NCBI GenBank assembly: GCA_029553285.1
Contig: JAKPCO010000089.1
Span: forward strand, 62,001-126,000
Source of the DNA: Methanobacteriota archaeon
Lineage (GTDB): Archaea; Halobacteriota; Methanosarcinia; Methanotrichales; Methanotrichaceae
DNA length: 64,000 nt
Direction of reading: 5' to 3'
Positions 17,157 to 25,636 of the stretch are shown piece after piece; the first letter of the stretch is position 1, and every line of letters starts with the position of its first letter. A program made the position numbers and the translations under genes. The notes below the pieces were generated by a model. That model searched no databases and was not told the DNA's origin. It saw only the letters and a program-made list of their open reading frames with translations.

Positions 17157-18170
17157 TCAGAGAATGATCTCAATGTTCAGCTCTTCTGCGAGCTCCTTGT
17201 ACCTGTTTCTTATGGTGACCTCTGTCACGCCGGCGACATCAGCCACCTCCCTCTGAGTCCTCCTGTCGTTGCACAGGATCGAGGCTATGTAGATTGCTGC
17301 AGCCGCGACACCGGTCGGGCCGCGTCCTGACGTGAGCTCCTTCTCTGCGGCCTGTCTGAGGATCTCTATGCCCTTCGCCTGGACATCACCCTTGAGGTTG
17401 AGCCCGGAGCAGAATCTGGGGATGTAGTCGATCGGGCTCGTTGGCATGAGCTTGAGCGAGAGCTCGCGCGATACGAACCTGTATGTCCTTCCGATCTCCT
17501 TCCTGCTCACCCTGGAGACCTCGGCGATCTCATCGAGCGTCCTCGGCACGTTGCACTGCCTGCACGCAGCATAGAGCGCAGCAGCCGCGACGCCCTCTAT
17601 GCTCCTGCCGCGGATCAGGTTCTTCTCGACAGCTCTCCTGTAGATCACAGCCGCGGTCTCCCTCACGTTTCTGGAGAGGCCGAGGGCGGACGCCATTCGG
17701 TCGAGCTCCGAAAGGGCGAATGCGAGGTTGCGCTCTGTGGCGTTGCTGACCCTTATGCGCCTCTGCCACTTCCTCAGGCGGTAGAGCTGGGCGCGGTTCT
17801 TCGAAGATATCGTCTTCCCGTACGAGTCCCTGTTCCTCCAGTCGATCATCGTGGAGAGACCCTTGTCATGTATTGTGTATGTCATCGGGGCGCCGACCCT
17901 TGATCTCTTCATCCTCTGATCGTGATCGAATGCCCTCCACTCAGGACCCTGATCGATGAAGTTCTCGTCTATGACCAGGCCGCAGTCAGAGCATACAAGC
18001 TCCGCTCTCTCATAGTCCCTGACCAGAGCACGACTTCCGCACTCGGGACACTCTACAGTATACTTATCAAGCTCCTCCTCTTTCTCCTTCTCGCGCTGGA
18101 GCTTGATGCGCTCTTTTATCTTCTCCTGCTCTGTGCGCTCTATCTCTCTAATTCTCTCTATCTCTTCCAC
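17157..18170 (-). CDS. tfb: Transcription initiation factor IIB (TFB)
   Basis: Bridges TBP-bound promoters and RNA polymerase. After a charged N-terminal extension of about 35 residues ([20 protein letters not shown]), the zinc ribbon [10 protein letters not shown]...CSDCGLV is intact, followed by the B-reader/linker [23 protein letters not shown] and two cyclin folds ([36 protein letters not shown]), with a C-terminal HTH ([22 protein letters not shown]). The charged extension is longer than in most TFBs. GTG 18170 has GGAGAGATGG upstream. The gene overlaps the end of gar1 by 13 bases, the conserved archaeal gar1-tfb arrangement. Confidence 0.96.
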   Translation of the reverse strand: MEEIERIREIERTEQEKIKERIKLQREKEKEEELDKYTVECPECGSRALVRDYERAELVCSDCGLVIDENFIDQGPEWRAFDHDQRMKRSRVGAPMTYTIHDKGLSTMIDWRNRDSYGKTISSKNRAQLYRLRKWQRRIRVSNATERNLAFALSELDRMASALGLSRNVRETAAVIYRRAVEKNLIRGRSIEGVAAAALYAACRQCNVPRTLDEIAEVSRVSRKEIGRTYRFVSRELSLKLMPTSPIDYIPRFCSGLNLKGDVQAKGIEILRQAAEKELTSGRGPTGVAAAAIYIASILCNDRRTQREVADVAGVTEVTIRNRYKELAEELNIEIIL

Positions 18171-18415
18171 TTACCATCTCTCCTGGGAGATTCCACATAG
18201 AGCATGCTTCCGACGTGAACCGTCGCGTCGACTCCTCTGGCGGGTCTGACGATAACATACGGCCTCTCCAGAGGACCGAAGATATCCGAGACCTTACCGA
18301 TCTTTGTGCTCTTTCGATCAACAACCACAGATCCAATCTTTGGAGGATCGGCTGCATCCCTGCGAACAATAAGTTTATTCTGAACCACATGGAGTGCTGT
18401 TCCCAGCCTCTTCAA
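18158..18415 (-). CDS. gar1: H/ACA ribonucleoprotein subunit Gar1
   Basis: An 85-residue beta-barrel protein of the archaeal H/ACA guide RNP that assists rRNA/tRNA pseudouridylation. The core reads [22 protein letters not shown] followed by YVIVRPARG, typical of Gar1 (translation-factor-like fold). The start is TTG 18415 with GAGGTGA five bases upstream, giving (M)[16 protein letters not shown]; no ATG is available. Translationally coupled to tfb by a 13-base overlap. Its promoter is in the divergent spacer shared with the GTPase gene. Confidence 0.92.
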   Translation of the reverse strand: MKRLGTALHVVQNKLIVRRDAADPPKIGSVVVDRKSTKIGKVSDIFGPLERPYVIVRPARGVDATVHVGSMLYVESPRRDGKWKR

Positions 18416-18447
18416 TAGTTCACCTCAGCAGGAATAAGAGCACCACT

Positions 18448-18480
18448 GGTATATAAAGCTTTCGAAAACCATTTATCTCA
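18448..18480. promoter_or_regulatory. Divergent promoter region of gar1-tfb and the Nog1-like GTPase
   Basis: CTTTATATACC on the minus strand (about 18449-18459) serves gar1, and TTTATCTC on the plus strand near 18472 lies about 30 bases before the GTPase ATG. The 90-base spacer leaves room for little else. Confidence 0.5.
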
Positions 18481-18505
18481 TCAGGTCAACCTCCTGGCAC
18501 CAGGA

Positions 18506-19426
18506 ATGTTCGAAAGATTGTCTACGGTTCCGGATGCACAGGAGCTCATCGACAGGGCCTTCAGGCGCGGCTCAAAGGCTGTGAAAGCTGCAGGGAATGA
18601 TGCGGCCTTTGTCGGCACAGCTGGCGGGGTCCTGGCCACCTCTCTCTCATCAATCGTCAGGAGGTTTCCAACGTTTGAGGAACTGCCTGAGTTCTACTAC
18701 GATCTCGTGGATGCGGTGGCCGGTGTGGACAGGCTCCGTGTATCACTCTCCAGGGTGGGGTGGGCCTCAAAGCAGATACGCAGGATATCAAGAGACTACA
18801 TGAGGAGCCCCAGGGGCGCTGAGGAGATGAGATCTGCTCTTGGGCGAATGGCATCTGTTCTCAGATCAATCGATGAGGATCTCGTCTTTCTGAACGAGGC
18901 AGCAGCGCGTTTGAGGGAGATTCCCGGCATAGACCCCTCCCTTCCCACGATAATAATCGCAGGCTATCCGAATGTCGGGAAGTCCAGCTTTCTCGCCATG
19001 GTCACCAGGGCCAGGCCGAAGATCGCCAGCTATCCCTTCACAACACAGGGCCTGATCGTCGGTCACATCAACAGGAAGGATCAGAAATATCAGATCGTGG
19101 ATACACCAGGGCTTCTCGACAGGCCGCTATCTGAGAGGAACGAGATCGAGAGGCAGGCGATCGCTGCCATGCGGCACCTCAGAGGAGTCGTGCTCTTTCT
19201 CATAGATCCGACAGGCCACTGCGGCTACCCGCTCGATGCCCAGCTCAGGCTCCTTGAGGAGATACAGACCTGGCTGGAGCTGCCCGTCGTTGTGGCATAC
19301 AACAAGTCGGATATACCATCTGAGCATCCCACAGATGGCATCAGGATATCAACGCTCACAGGAGAGGGCGTGCCGGAGGTTCTCGATATCTGTATGTCTA
19401 TGATGAGCGATGAGTCTCGCCTATAA
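18506..19426 (+). CDS. Nog1-like Obg-family GTPase
   Basis: A 306-residue GTPase. The N-terminal 150 residues are helical, matching the Nog1 N-terminal domain (LPEFYYDLVDAVAGVDRLR, SRVGWASKQIRRISRDY). The G domain shows G1 GYPNVGKSSF, switch region SYPFTTQGLIVGH, G3 DTPGLLD and G4 NKSD. Archaeal Nog1 relatives are expected in large-subunit ribosome assembly, by analogy with yeast Nog1. It ends inside the convergent DUF1699 gene, with a 29-base tail-to-tail overlap. Start at ATG 18506 with a TATA-like element about 30 bases upstream. Confidence 0.93.
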   Translation: MFERLSTVPDAQELIDRAFRRGSKAVKAAGNDAAFVGTAGGVLATSLSSIVRRFPTFEELPEFYYDLVDAVAGVDRLRVSLSRVGWASKQIRRISRDYMRSPRGAEEMRSALGRMASVLRSIDEDLVFLNEAAARLREIPGIDPSLPTIIIAGYPNVGKSSFLAMVTRARPKIASYPFTTQGLIVGHINRKDQKYQIVDTPGLLDRPLSERNEIERQAIAAMRHLRGVVLFLIDPTGHCGYPLDAQLRLLEEIQTWLELPVVVAYNKSDIPSEHPTDGIRISTLTGEGVPEVLDICMSMMSDESRL

Positions 19427-19805
19427 ACCTCACCAGTCCGGGTGAGACCTTCAGATCCTCAGAGAGGCTCTCTGCGATATCCTCTGGGCTCATACCCGAG
19501 CTCATGAGCTCTGATATCCTCCGCAGATCCTGCTCATCTATTATCAGGTACTCGCTCAGATCCTTCCTGTGGCCCCATACATCGCCCTCTATAAGGGAGA
19601 TCCCGTGGATCTGCAGAAACATCTTGCCGGCCTGTGAGAGCGTCCGATAGTAAGATGCGGGCACCTGTATCGCCTTGAGCTGGGGGCATCTCTGGAGAAG
19701 CCTGAAGATGTCCGCATTCGATGCCCTGAATGCGAGGTGCACAAAGAGCTCATCCCCGTTCAGTCGTTCTATCTCGCTCTTGGAGCTTACCACTCTTATC
19801 CTCAA
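19398..19805 (-). CDS. DUF1699 family protein
   Basis: A 135-residue protein recognised as the Methanosarcinales DUF1699 family (MRIRVVSSKSEIERLN, HLAFRASNADIFRLLQRCPQLKAIQVP, MFLQIHGISLIEGDVWGHRKDL). Function unknown. The start is TTG 19805, preceded by GGGTGAG at a suitable distance; no ATG is present. The C-terminus overlaps the Nog1-like GTPase by 29 bases in the opposite direction. Confidence 0.85.
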   Translation of the reverse strand: MRIRVVSSKSEIERLNGDELFVHLAFRASNADIFRLLQRCPQLKAIQVPASYYRTLSQAGKMFLQIHGISLIEGDVWGHRKDLSEYLIIDEQDLRRISELMSSGMSPEDIAESLSEDLKVSPGLVRFIGETHRSS

Positions 19806-19979
19806 TATGGCTCACCCGGGTTGAATTTGTCATTCTATGGACCATTCCCGGATATAAATTTGGTGATCGAAGCAATATTGCTCTTATCGAGCAAAAGGTG
19901 AACCGCTCCCAATGCAGATTCACGGGCCAGATTCGCCGAATGGATCCCAAGGAATCGGTGGTGTCTGGAATAGCTGAGC

Positions 19980-20300
19980 AGGCTGTCAGGGATCTGAGTG
20001 CACCGGCACGATGCTGAATCCCACTGACGGCATGCATCGGTCGTGTGTTCGGATCGCTGAATGGAAATTCCGGAATCTGCATATACCGGCATAACAGATC
20101 GCAAATCCTGCGATGCCATATGCTGCTGGTTTCAGTGATCTGAATGCACGACCCGACCGATCTGGATCCACCAGCAGAAAATCTGGTCGCCTGCTCGAAT
20201 CGCTGAATGGAATTCCAGGAATCAGCACTCACTGGCATAACAGCTCACAAATCCTGTGATGTCACCTGCTGCCAGGATCAGTGATCTGAGTACACAACCA
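19980..20300. repeat. Tandem repeat, period about 147 bases, about two and a quarter units
   Basis: The segment TGATCTGA(A/G)T recurs at about 19989 (GGATCTGAGT), 20137 and 20284, and GCTGAATGGAA(A)TTCC at 20057 and 20203. The two fuller units (about 20051-20196 and 20197-20300) share blocks such as GGCATAACAG, CAAATCCTG and GCTGCTGG/GCTGCCAGG with scattered substitutions. No ORF runs through it. A diverged, inverted relative is found at 44587-44705. Confidence 0.7.
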
Positions 20301-20428
20301 AAACTCTGCATAGGATATCCTTTCGGCGGGGGATGAGCGCCTTTGAGCCAGGTGTGATAACTGTCGTATCACTCTGCCTGGAAAAGTCTTAATACTCTCT
20401 TTTCGGTAGTATTCACAGGTGTTTGTCC

Positions 20429-23017
20429 ATGAGGGTACATCTCCTGTTTGCCGTTCTTCTGATCCTCCTCACGACCGCAGGCGCTGCTCCAGCGAGCGAG
20501 GTGCTTCTTCTGAACTCCTACAACCCTGGCATGGCCTGGACAGATGATGTCACCAATGGCGTGCGCCTCAGGCTGGCGATCGATGCGCCGGATGCGAATC
20601 TCACGGTTGAGTACATGGACTCCAAGAAGGTCCAGCTGAACGAGTCCAGAATGGAGTTTCTGAAGAGGCTGTACGCTGAGAGATACGGTGACAGACAATT
20701 TGATGTCATCATATCCTCAGATGATGATGCGTTCAGGTTTCTTTTGAAGAACAGGGACGAGCTCTTTCCAGGTGTTCCAGTGGTCTTCTGCGGCGTGAAG
20801 GACTTCAGGCCTGAGATGCTGAGCAATGTCAGTGGATTCACAGGGGTTCTCCTGAACGTGAGCATCGAGGATACGATCGCTCTCATGCTCAGGCTTCATC
20901 CATCTGCAGATAAAATAGTGGTCGTGAATGACAACACCACTACAGGAAGGGCAAACAGGAGGATCCTGGAGGGTGTTATACCAAAGTTCAATCTCACCTT
21001 TGAGGTTCTTGATAATGTGACGGCAGACGAGCTCTGTGAGAATGTATCCAGGCTCGGCCCTGATGCGCTTGTGCTTCTTCTTACTTTCAACCGGGATCGC
21101 GCCGGAGGGGTCTTCACCTATGAGGAGAGCGCCGAGCTTCTCCGGCAGGCCAGTCCTGTGCCTGTCTATGGTGTGTGGAAGATGTGCCTGGGTCATGGCA
21201 TAGTTGGAGGCAACCTCAGCAGTGGAAAGGCGCAGGGAGGGAGGGCCGCAGAGATCGCAGCGCGCATACTCCGGGGCGCAGATCCGGATAGCATACCCAT
21301 AATCGATAACAGTCCAAATGTTTACATGTTCGATATGGTCGAGCTTCGCAGATTCAGCATCTCCCCCGGATCTCTGCCCGCTGGCAGCATCATAATAAAC
21401 CAGCCGTTCCATGACAGAGCAGATCTGAGCCACATGAACCTCAGCTGGCACAACATGAGCGGCGCGAGCCTGAACCAGACGTACCTGAACGGCTCGGATC
21501 TGAGCGGCTCGAACCTGACCGGAGCATATCTCAGGTACAGCATGATATACGACGCGAACCTGAGCCTTGCAGACCTCTCCGGCGCGGATATCGAGGGCGC
21601 TGATATACACAACACAGATCTGCGTGAGGCCAGGCTGAGAGGTGCAAAGCTCATCGGTGTAAACATGATAGGAAGCGATCTCAGCCGCGCCGATCTCACA
21701 GAGGCAGAGATGGAGAACGCCAGGCTCAGCGGGGCGACTCTCGTCGGCGCCAGGATGGATGGGGCAGATCTGAACGGCACCAAGATGGAGGGGTGTAATC
21801 TGAGCGGAGCTTTTCTCCGGAACGCATTCGTCTACCGTGCCACCCTCAGAGACGCGAATCTATCAGGCGTGAACATGAGCAGCTCAGACCTCAATGGCAT
21901 TGACCTCACACGCGCATCTCTCAGGTACTCAGATCTGAGAAGCACATCGATGCAGGACTCTGTGATGAGAGACGCGGATCTGACCAGCTCCAAGCTTACA
22001 GGCGCGGTTATGATGCGGTCCAACATCTCGGGCGCGAATCTCTCGTTCACAGACCTCTCAAACACGGATATGAGAAGGTGTTGCATGCTGTTTACAGATC
22101 TGCGCGGGGCGAATCTGAGCGGTGCCAGGCTCGACTCATCCATGCTCTTCAGCGCAGATCTGGCACGGGCAACTCTGGCCTCAGCAAGCCTTCGGGGCGT
22201 TGATTTTTCAGAATCAGATCTTTCAGGGGCGGATCTGAGGGAGTCGGACCTCACGAACGCCATATTGAGCGGTGCTGTGCTTGAGGGCGCGGATATGAGC
22301 GGTGCCAGGCTGGTCGGTGCAGATCTCACCCAGGCGAGGATGCATGATTTGATTTTAACAAGGGCAAACATGCTCGGCGCGCGGGCGAATTGGGTGGATC
22401 TGAGAGACAGCAGGTTATCCGGAGCTTTTCTCACAAGAGCCGAGCTCTTCGGGGCAGATCTGAGCGGCGCAGACCTGAGCGGCGCAGATCTCGTAAAGGC
22501 GTATGCCCTGAGGGCAAACCTGTCTGGAGCGGATCTCACGAATGCGAGGCTGGATGATGCGGACTTCAGTGGGGCGATTCTCATAGGCGTGAAAATGCCG
22601 GAGCTCGTGATTCACGGCGTCAATTTCGGACAGGCGGACCTCAGCGGTGCTGATATGTCCGGATGCCGCCTTGAGGCCCTCTACGTGTCGAATGCTGTGA
22701 TGAGGTCTGCGAAGATGAGAAATGCCATCATGAGGGGCGTGATGTTGGAGAACTCAGATCTGAGCATGGCGGATCTGAGGAGAATACGGGCTACAGGTGT
22801 GTATCTCACCAACACAAGCCTCTCCGGGGCAGACCTGCGGGACTCGGAGCTTTACTCGGTAGGATTTACAAATGTCGATCTGCGCGGTGCTAGGCTCGAT
22901 GGCATAAAGTATGATAGACCAACGCTCGAGAGCCTGGCGAAGCAGAGCCTCGACGGGGTGAGCATGAGCGATGGTCTCAGGAGGGATATCGAGAGGGTCA
23001 GGAATGAATCATCCTGA
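20429..23017 (+). CDS. Secreted fusion of an ABC-substrate-binding-like domain and a long pentapeptide-repeat domain
   Basis: An 862-residue protein with a signal peptide (MRVHLLFAVLLILLTTAGA). Residues about 25-320 resemble the PF04392-type substrate-binding/sensor domain (EVLLLNSYNPGMAWTDDV, DVIISSDDDAFRFLL, FPGVPVVFCGVKDF, DKIVVVNDNTTTG, PVYGVWKMCLGHGIVGG). From about 330 to 830 the sequence is an unbroken series of A(D/N)LSGA-type pentapeptides, on the order of 100, expected to form one long right-handed quadrilateral beta-helix. No transmembrane anchor follows. The role is unknown; a surface rod carrying a ligand-binding head is an inference. ATG 20429 is chosen; an in-frame TTG at 20423 is alternative. 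AGGTG lies about 8 bases upstream. Confidence 0.88.
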   Translation: MRVHLLFAVLLILLTTAGAAPASEVLLLNSYNPGMAWTDDVTNGVRLRLAIDAPDANLTVEYMDSKKVQLNESRMEFLKRLYAERYGDRQFDVIISSDDDAFRFLLKNRDELFPGVPVVFCGVKDFRPEMLSNVSGFTGVLLNVSIEDTIALMLRLHPSADKIVVVNDNTTTGRANRRILEGVIPKFNLTFEVLDNVTADELCENVSRLGPDALVLLLTFNRDRAGGVFTYEESAELLRQASPVPVYGVWKMCLGHGIVGGNLSSGKAQGGRAAEIAARILRGADPDSIPIIDNSPNVYMFDMVELRRFSISPGSLPAGSIIINQPFHDRADLSHMNLSWHNMSGASLNQTYLNGSDLSGSNLTGAYLRYSMIYDANLSLADLSGADIEGADIHNTDLREARLRGAKLIGVNMIGSDLSRADLTEAEMENARLSGATLVGARMDGADLNGTKMEGCNLSGAFLRNAFVYRATLRDANLSGVNMSSSDLNGIDLTRASLRYSDLRSTSMQDSVMRDADLTSSKLTGAVMMRSNISGANLSFTDLSNTDMRRCCMLFTDLRGANLSGARLDSSMLFSADLARATLASASLRGVDFSESDLSGADLRESDLTNAILSGAVLEGADMSGARLVGADLTQARMHDLILTRANMLGARANWVDLRDSRLSGAFLTRAELFGADLSGADLSGADLVKAYALRANLSGADLTNARLDDADFSGAILIGVKMPELVIHGVNFGQADLSGADMSGCRLEALYVSNAVMRSAKMRNAIMRGVMLENSDLSMADLRRIRATGVYLTNTSLSGADLRDSELYSVGFTNVDLRGARLDGIKYDRPTLESLAKQSLDGVSMSDGLRRDIERVRNESS

Positions 23018-23070
23018 TCCCATCATCGATGATGGGAAGGCAGGCAGAAGACCCATCCCATTAGGGGAGG

Positions 23071-23214
23071 TTTCGACTTACCCTCGACGTAGTCGAAAGT
23101 GTGGCAATGAATGCTTTCAGCGACCACATTGCATGCAAGTTGCTGCGCACAAAGAGCGTGAATGATTACAGCAGCCAGACCACACAGCCTCCAAGTTGCC
23201 AAACAGAAAGAGCG
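23071..23214 (+). repeat. Degenerate MITE remnant C
   Basis: It contains the palindromic module of copy B (TTTCGACTTA, TCGACGTAGTCGAAAG), the shared core GCTTTCAGCGACCACATTGC and two right-end-like segments (CAAGTTGCTGCGCACAAAGAGCG to 23158 and the similar end AAGAGCG at 23214). No left end or target duplication is visible, so it is a truncated or composite copy between the pentapeptide gene and the flavoprotein gene. Confidence 0.65.
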
Positions 23215-23220
23215 AACGGA

Positions 23221-23955
23221 TCATTCAGATCCATGCATATTATTCCTCTTGAAAACTCCACCTTCAACAGCCTCTGGTATCTCCTCAGGCGATTCGAGGA
23301 TAACGTAGCCCCTCTCCCTGAGGATCTCGATGTTCCTCAGATCGATGCCTCTCCGCCTGACATTCATCCTAACAGCATCTATCGCACCGCTGCTGCAAAG
23401 AGGAAGGCACGTACCACAGCCATCGCACAGCATCAGGTCTATGGAGCGAATGTCATCGCCTGATATCGCACCCTGAGGGCAGGCTGTCTGCGGAGGACAG
23501 ATCTCGCATCCTTTGCACACCTCCCGGTTCACAGCATATGGCGCTCTCGTCACAACCTCCCTGAGATCAGTCGGGAGCACAAGCACCGGCACCTCTGCCT
23601 TCTCAGCCAGCGCGGCCGCATTTGTGACGATCGTGTCCGAGATCCCGCATGCGATCTTCGCCACGGTGTTCGATGTGGCGGGCGCGATCAGGAGCATGTC
23701 AAACCTGCCCAGCATGAGCCTTCCAGTCATCGGAAAGCTCCTTCCAGATTCGCTCTCCAAAAAGATCTCCTCCAGATAGCCTCCTCGGGAGATCTCCTGG
23801 AGTACATCAAGCAGCCCGTACATGCGCAGAACCTCCTCGCCCGCTCTTGATACAAATGTGCATACTCTGTTCCGGGCCGCGACCTCGCGCATCGCCTTCA
23901 CGCTCTCGGCCAGGTACTGGCCGCCGCCGGTTATCCCCCAAGCAACCCTTCTCAT
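23221..23955 (-). CDS. Flavoprotein with two 4Fe-4S motifs, dihydromethanopterin reductase (acceptor)-like
   Basis: A 244-residue protein. The N-terminal 155 residues are an HFCD-type FMN domain (RRVAWGITGGGQYL, IAPATSNTVAKIACGISDTIVTNAA), a relative of AfpA in this window. The insert/C-terminal part adds CKGCEICPPQTACP and CDGCGTCLPLCSSGAI, enough Cys for two 4Fe-4S clusters. This architecture matches DmrX/DmrB-like proteins annotated as dihydromethanopterin reductase (acceptor), which reduce H2MPT to H4MPT at the end of cofactor synthesis. The substrate is inferred from family only. ATG 23955 is the natural start. Divergent from the Mut7-C gene. Confidence 0.83.
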   Translation of the reverse strand: MRRVAWGITGGGQYLAESVKAMREVAARNRVCTFVSRAGEEVLRMYGLLDVLQEISRGGYLEEIFLESESGRSFPMTGRLMLGRFDMLLIAPATSNTVAKIACGISDTIVTNAAALAEKAEVPVLVLPTDLREVVTRAPYAVNREVCKGCEICPPQTACPQGAISGDDIRSIDLMLCDGCGTCLPLCSSGAIDAVRMNVRRRGIDLRNIEILRERGYVILESPEEIPEAVEGGVFKRNNMHGSE

Positions 23956-24039
23956 CCGGAGAACGATTGATTCAGATGGCTATATATCTGGTGCAGGCCT
24001 TTATAGACATTACATTCGTTTGCTTGCGGAGGTCTCTCT

Positions 24040-24444
24040 ACGGCTGAGTTTGTGGTGGATCACATGCTGATGCGCCTGGGAAGATGGCTGAGGCTTGCGG
24101 GGCACGATGTGGAGAATCCCAGGTCTATGAGCGATGGCGATCTCATCGCGCAGGCAGGGGATAGGAGAACGCTGCTCACGCGCGACAGGTCTCTGGCAGA
24201 GCTTTGTGAGAGGGCCGGAGTGAGATGCATTCTCATAAGATCCTCTCATATCGATGACCAGCTGAGAGAGGTGCAGGAGAGGGGCATCAACCTCGGTCTC
24301 AACCCGGAGAGGTGCACCATCTGCAATGGCGAGCTCCTCGATATGGGGAACGGGAGATGGATGTGCTCCAGGTGCGGAAAGATCTACTGGCAGGGGTCGC
24401 ACTGGCGGGGAATCGAGGCGCGGCTCAGATCTCTGGGCTCTTAG
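24040..24444 (+). CDS. Mut7-C RNase domain protein with zinc ribbon, probable ACG start
   Basis: A PIN-like nuclease domain (Mut7-C, formerly DUF82) followed by a zinc ribbon: MLMRLGRWLRLAGHDVE, DGDLIAQAGDRRTLLTRDRSL, then CTICNGELL...WMCSRCGKIYWQGSHW. The first standard codon is GTG 24052 (MVDHML), which would cut the first beta-strand before the catalytic Asp. A perfect GGAGGT at 24028-24033 lies 6 bases before ACG 24040, and ACG-AEFVVDHMLMRLG reproduces the family beginning (M-x-FVVD-x-ML). No ATG/GTG/TTG exists between the upstream TAG (24004) and 24052. Length from ACG: 134. It overlaps the transglutaminase gene tail to tail by 20 bases. Confidence 0.85.
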   Translation, partial: TAEFVVDHMLMRLGRWLRLAGHDVENPRSMSDGDLIAQAGDRRTLLTRDRSLAELCERAGVRCILIRSSHIDDQLREVQERGINLGLNPERCTICNGELLDMGNGRWMCSRCGKIYWQGSHWRGIEARLRSLGS

Positions 24445-25114
24445 GACGGTACCCGCCGGAGATCTCCCTGGAGTTGATGTACTCTGAGAGGCGCATCTCG
24501 CCGGGCGCTATGGACCACATGTGGTTGCGGTTGAAGCAGAGCTGTGGCTCATACCTGTCCCTGCTTTCCGGCTCTGTGAACGGATCTGCGGGAGGCAGCC
24601 TCTGCGGGACCGAGTTCAGGGTGCTCTCAAGCAGGCACCATGTGCCGCTCTCGTTCTGGTAGACCACCCAGCAGTGGCCGTATGTTGTGCTGCCCGTGAC
24701 GACCTTCCCGATCACCACCCTGACACAGTGCTCGCTTATTCCGCTGGCGATCATCAGTGTGGCAAGCAGAAATGATGAATCCTCGCAGTCTCCCCTGCGC
24801 AGCGTCAGCGTCTCTTCCGGAAAGAGCCAGAAATCGGGCATGCCGAACGTCTTTTTATCGGAGACGTACTCGACATTCTCAGCCACATACTTCCAGACCT
24901 TCCAGGCCCTCTCATCGAACGTCCCTGCCGCCCTGGATGCCGGGAGATCCATCTCCTTAAGGGCGAGCCTTATGACCTCGCTGTCCGGGTACGATATCCA
25001 CTCCCTTATATCTGTGGGGATGAAGACGTTCTCATTCCCCAGAACAGCCCTCTTGCTCCAGACTATTGTATCCCTGACGATCGTATCGCCAGCCCAGTTG
25101 TATCTCAGAGCCAC
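24425..25114 (-). CDS. Transglutaminase-like cysteine protease-fold protein
   Basis: A 229-residue protein with the transglutaminase core: AWKVWKYVAENVEYVSDKK, the catalytic Cys in RRGDCEDSSFLLATLM (about 108-123), the His in TYGHCWVVYQNES, and a downstream acidic residue in WCLLESTLN. No signal peptide is seen, so it is probably cytoplasmic. Archaeal members are thought to be peptidases or amide hydrolases. The start is taken as GTG 25114 (GGAGGGGG immediately upstream gives tight spacing), but the exact start is uncertain. Tail-to-tail overlap with the Mut7-C gene. Confidence 0.87.
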   Translation of the reverse strand: MALRYNWAGDTIVRDTIVWSKRAVLGNENVFIPTDIREWISYPDSEVIRLALKEMDLPASRAAGTFDERAWKVWKYVAENVEYVSDKKTFGMPDFWLFPEETLTLRRGDCEDSSFLLATLMIASGISEHCVRVVIGKVVTGSTTYGHCWVVYQNESGTWCLLESTLNSVPQRLPPADPFTEPESRDRYEPQLCFNRNHMWSIAPGEMRLSEYINSREISGGYRPKSPEI

Positions 25115-25390
25115 CCCCTCCAGAGAAACTGGTTCATTGATTATATTTAAATTTATCTACTGTAATGATCTTTTGTGGAGCCCGAAACCTTTGAATGCAT
25201 ATGCTCAGCGTTTTTGATGGGGGGCTTAAGCACAGGCTCTGTGGTCTACCATGATGTGTGGACAAGCGCGAGAGCAATAACTGTTTCACAGCCATCAACC
25301 AAGCTGTGATGCGCAGCACAAAGACTAGTGGTCCTCTGGATATCCATTTCGATATCCTGTTTAAGACAAACACGTTTGAGGGCCGTTCAT
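25115..25390. other. Spacer before MITE copy D
   Basis: It holds the promoter of the transglutaminase gene (ATTATATTTAAATTTA near 25140-25155 gives a TATA box on the minus strand). Short frames exist on both strands but none has a ribosome binding site together with recognisable sequence. Confidence 0.4.
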
Positions 25391-25398
25391 TCCAGATC

Positions 25399-25510
25399 CG
25401 CCTTTATCAATTTGATGACCTTCCCGAAGGGGTGGGGTCATGCGATCGTTTCGACGAATGAATGCTTTCAGCGGCCACATTGCATGCAAGTTGCTGCGCA
25501 CATGAGAGCG
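25399..25510 (+). mobile_element. MITE copy D (112 bp, forward, diverged ends)
   Basis: Left end CGCCTTTATCAATTTGATGA and right end TTGCTGCGCACATGAGAGCG are one-or-two-change versions of the family ends, with the same core GCTTTCAGCGGCCACATTGC. Flanks are TCCAGATC (25391-25398) and TCCGGATC (25511-25518), an 8-base duplication with one mismatch. Confidence 0.78.
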
Positions 25511-25636
25511 TCCGGATCGATTCAACGAAGACATGCTGCCCCCTTGTATCCGCATGACCAAAAAGTGGAATCCGGGGCCAAAATTATTCCGGGAGACCCA
25601 CAGGAGCGATCTCAGCCGGCTACACAGCTGCTTGGC

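Noticed and set aside
19980-20300. Possible CRISPR array
   Set aside because: The units are 147 bases, diverged and without uniform short repeats or unique spacers; no cas gene is in the window.
21832-22584. Long minus-strand ORFs opposite the pentapeptide repeats
   Set aside because: Their regular sequence (APLRSAPLRS...) simply mirrors the repeat DNA of the plus-strand gene.
25258-25461. ORF of 67 codons upstream of MITE copy D
   Set aside because: It runs into the mobile element, has no ribosome binding site and no recognisable sequence.
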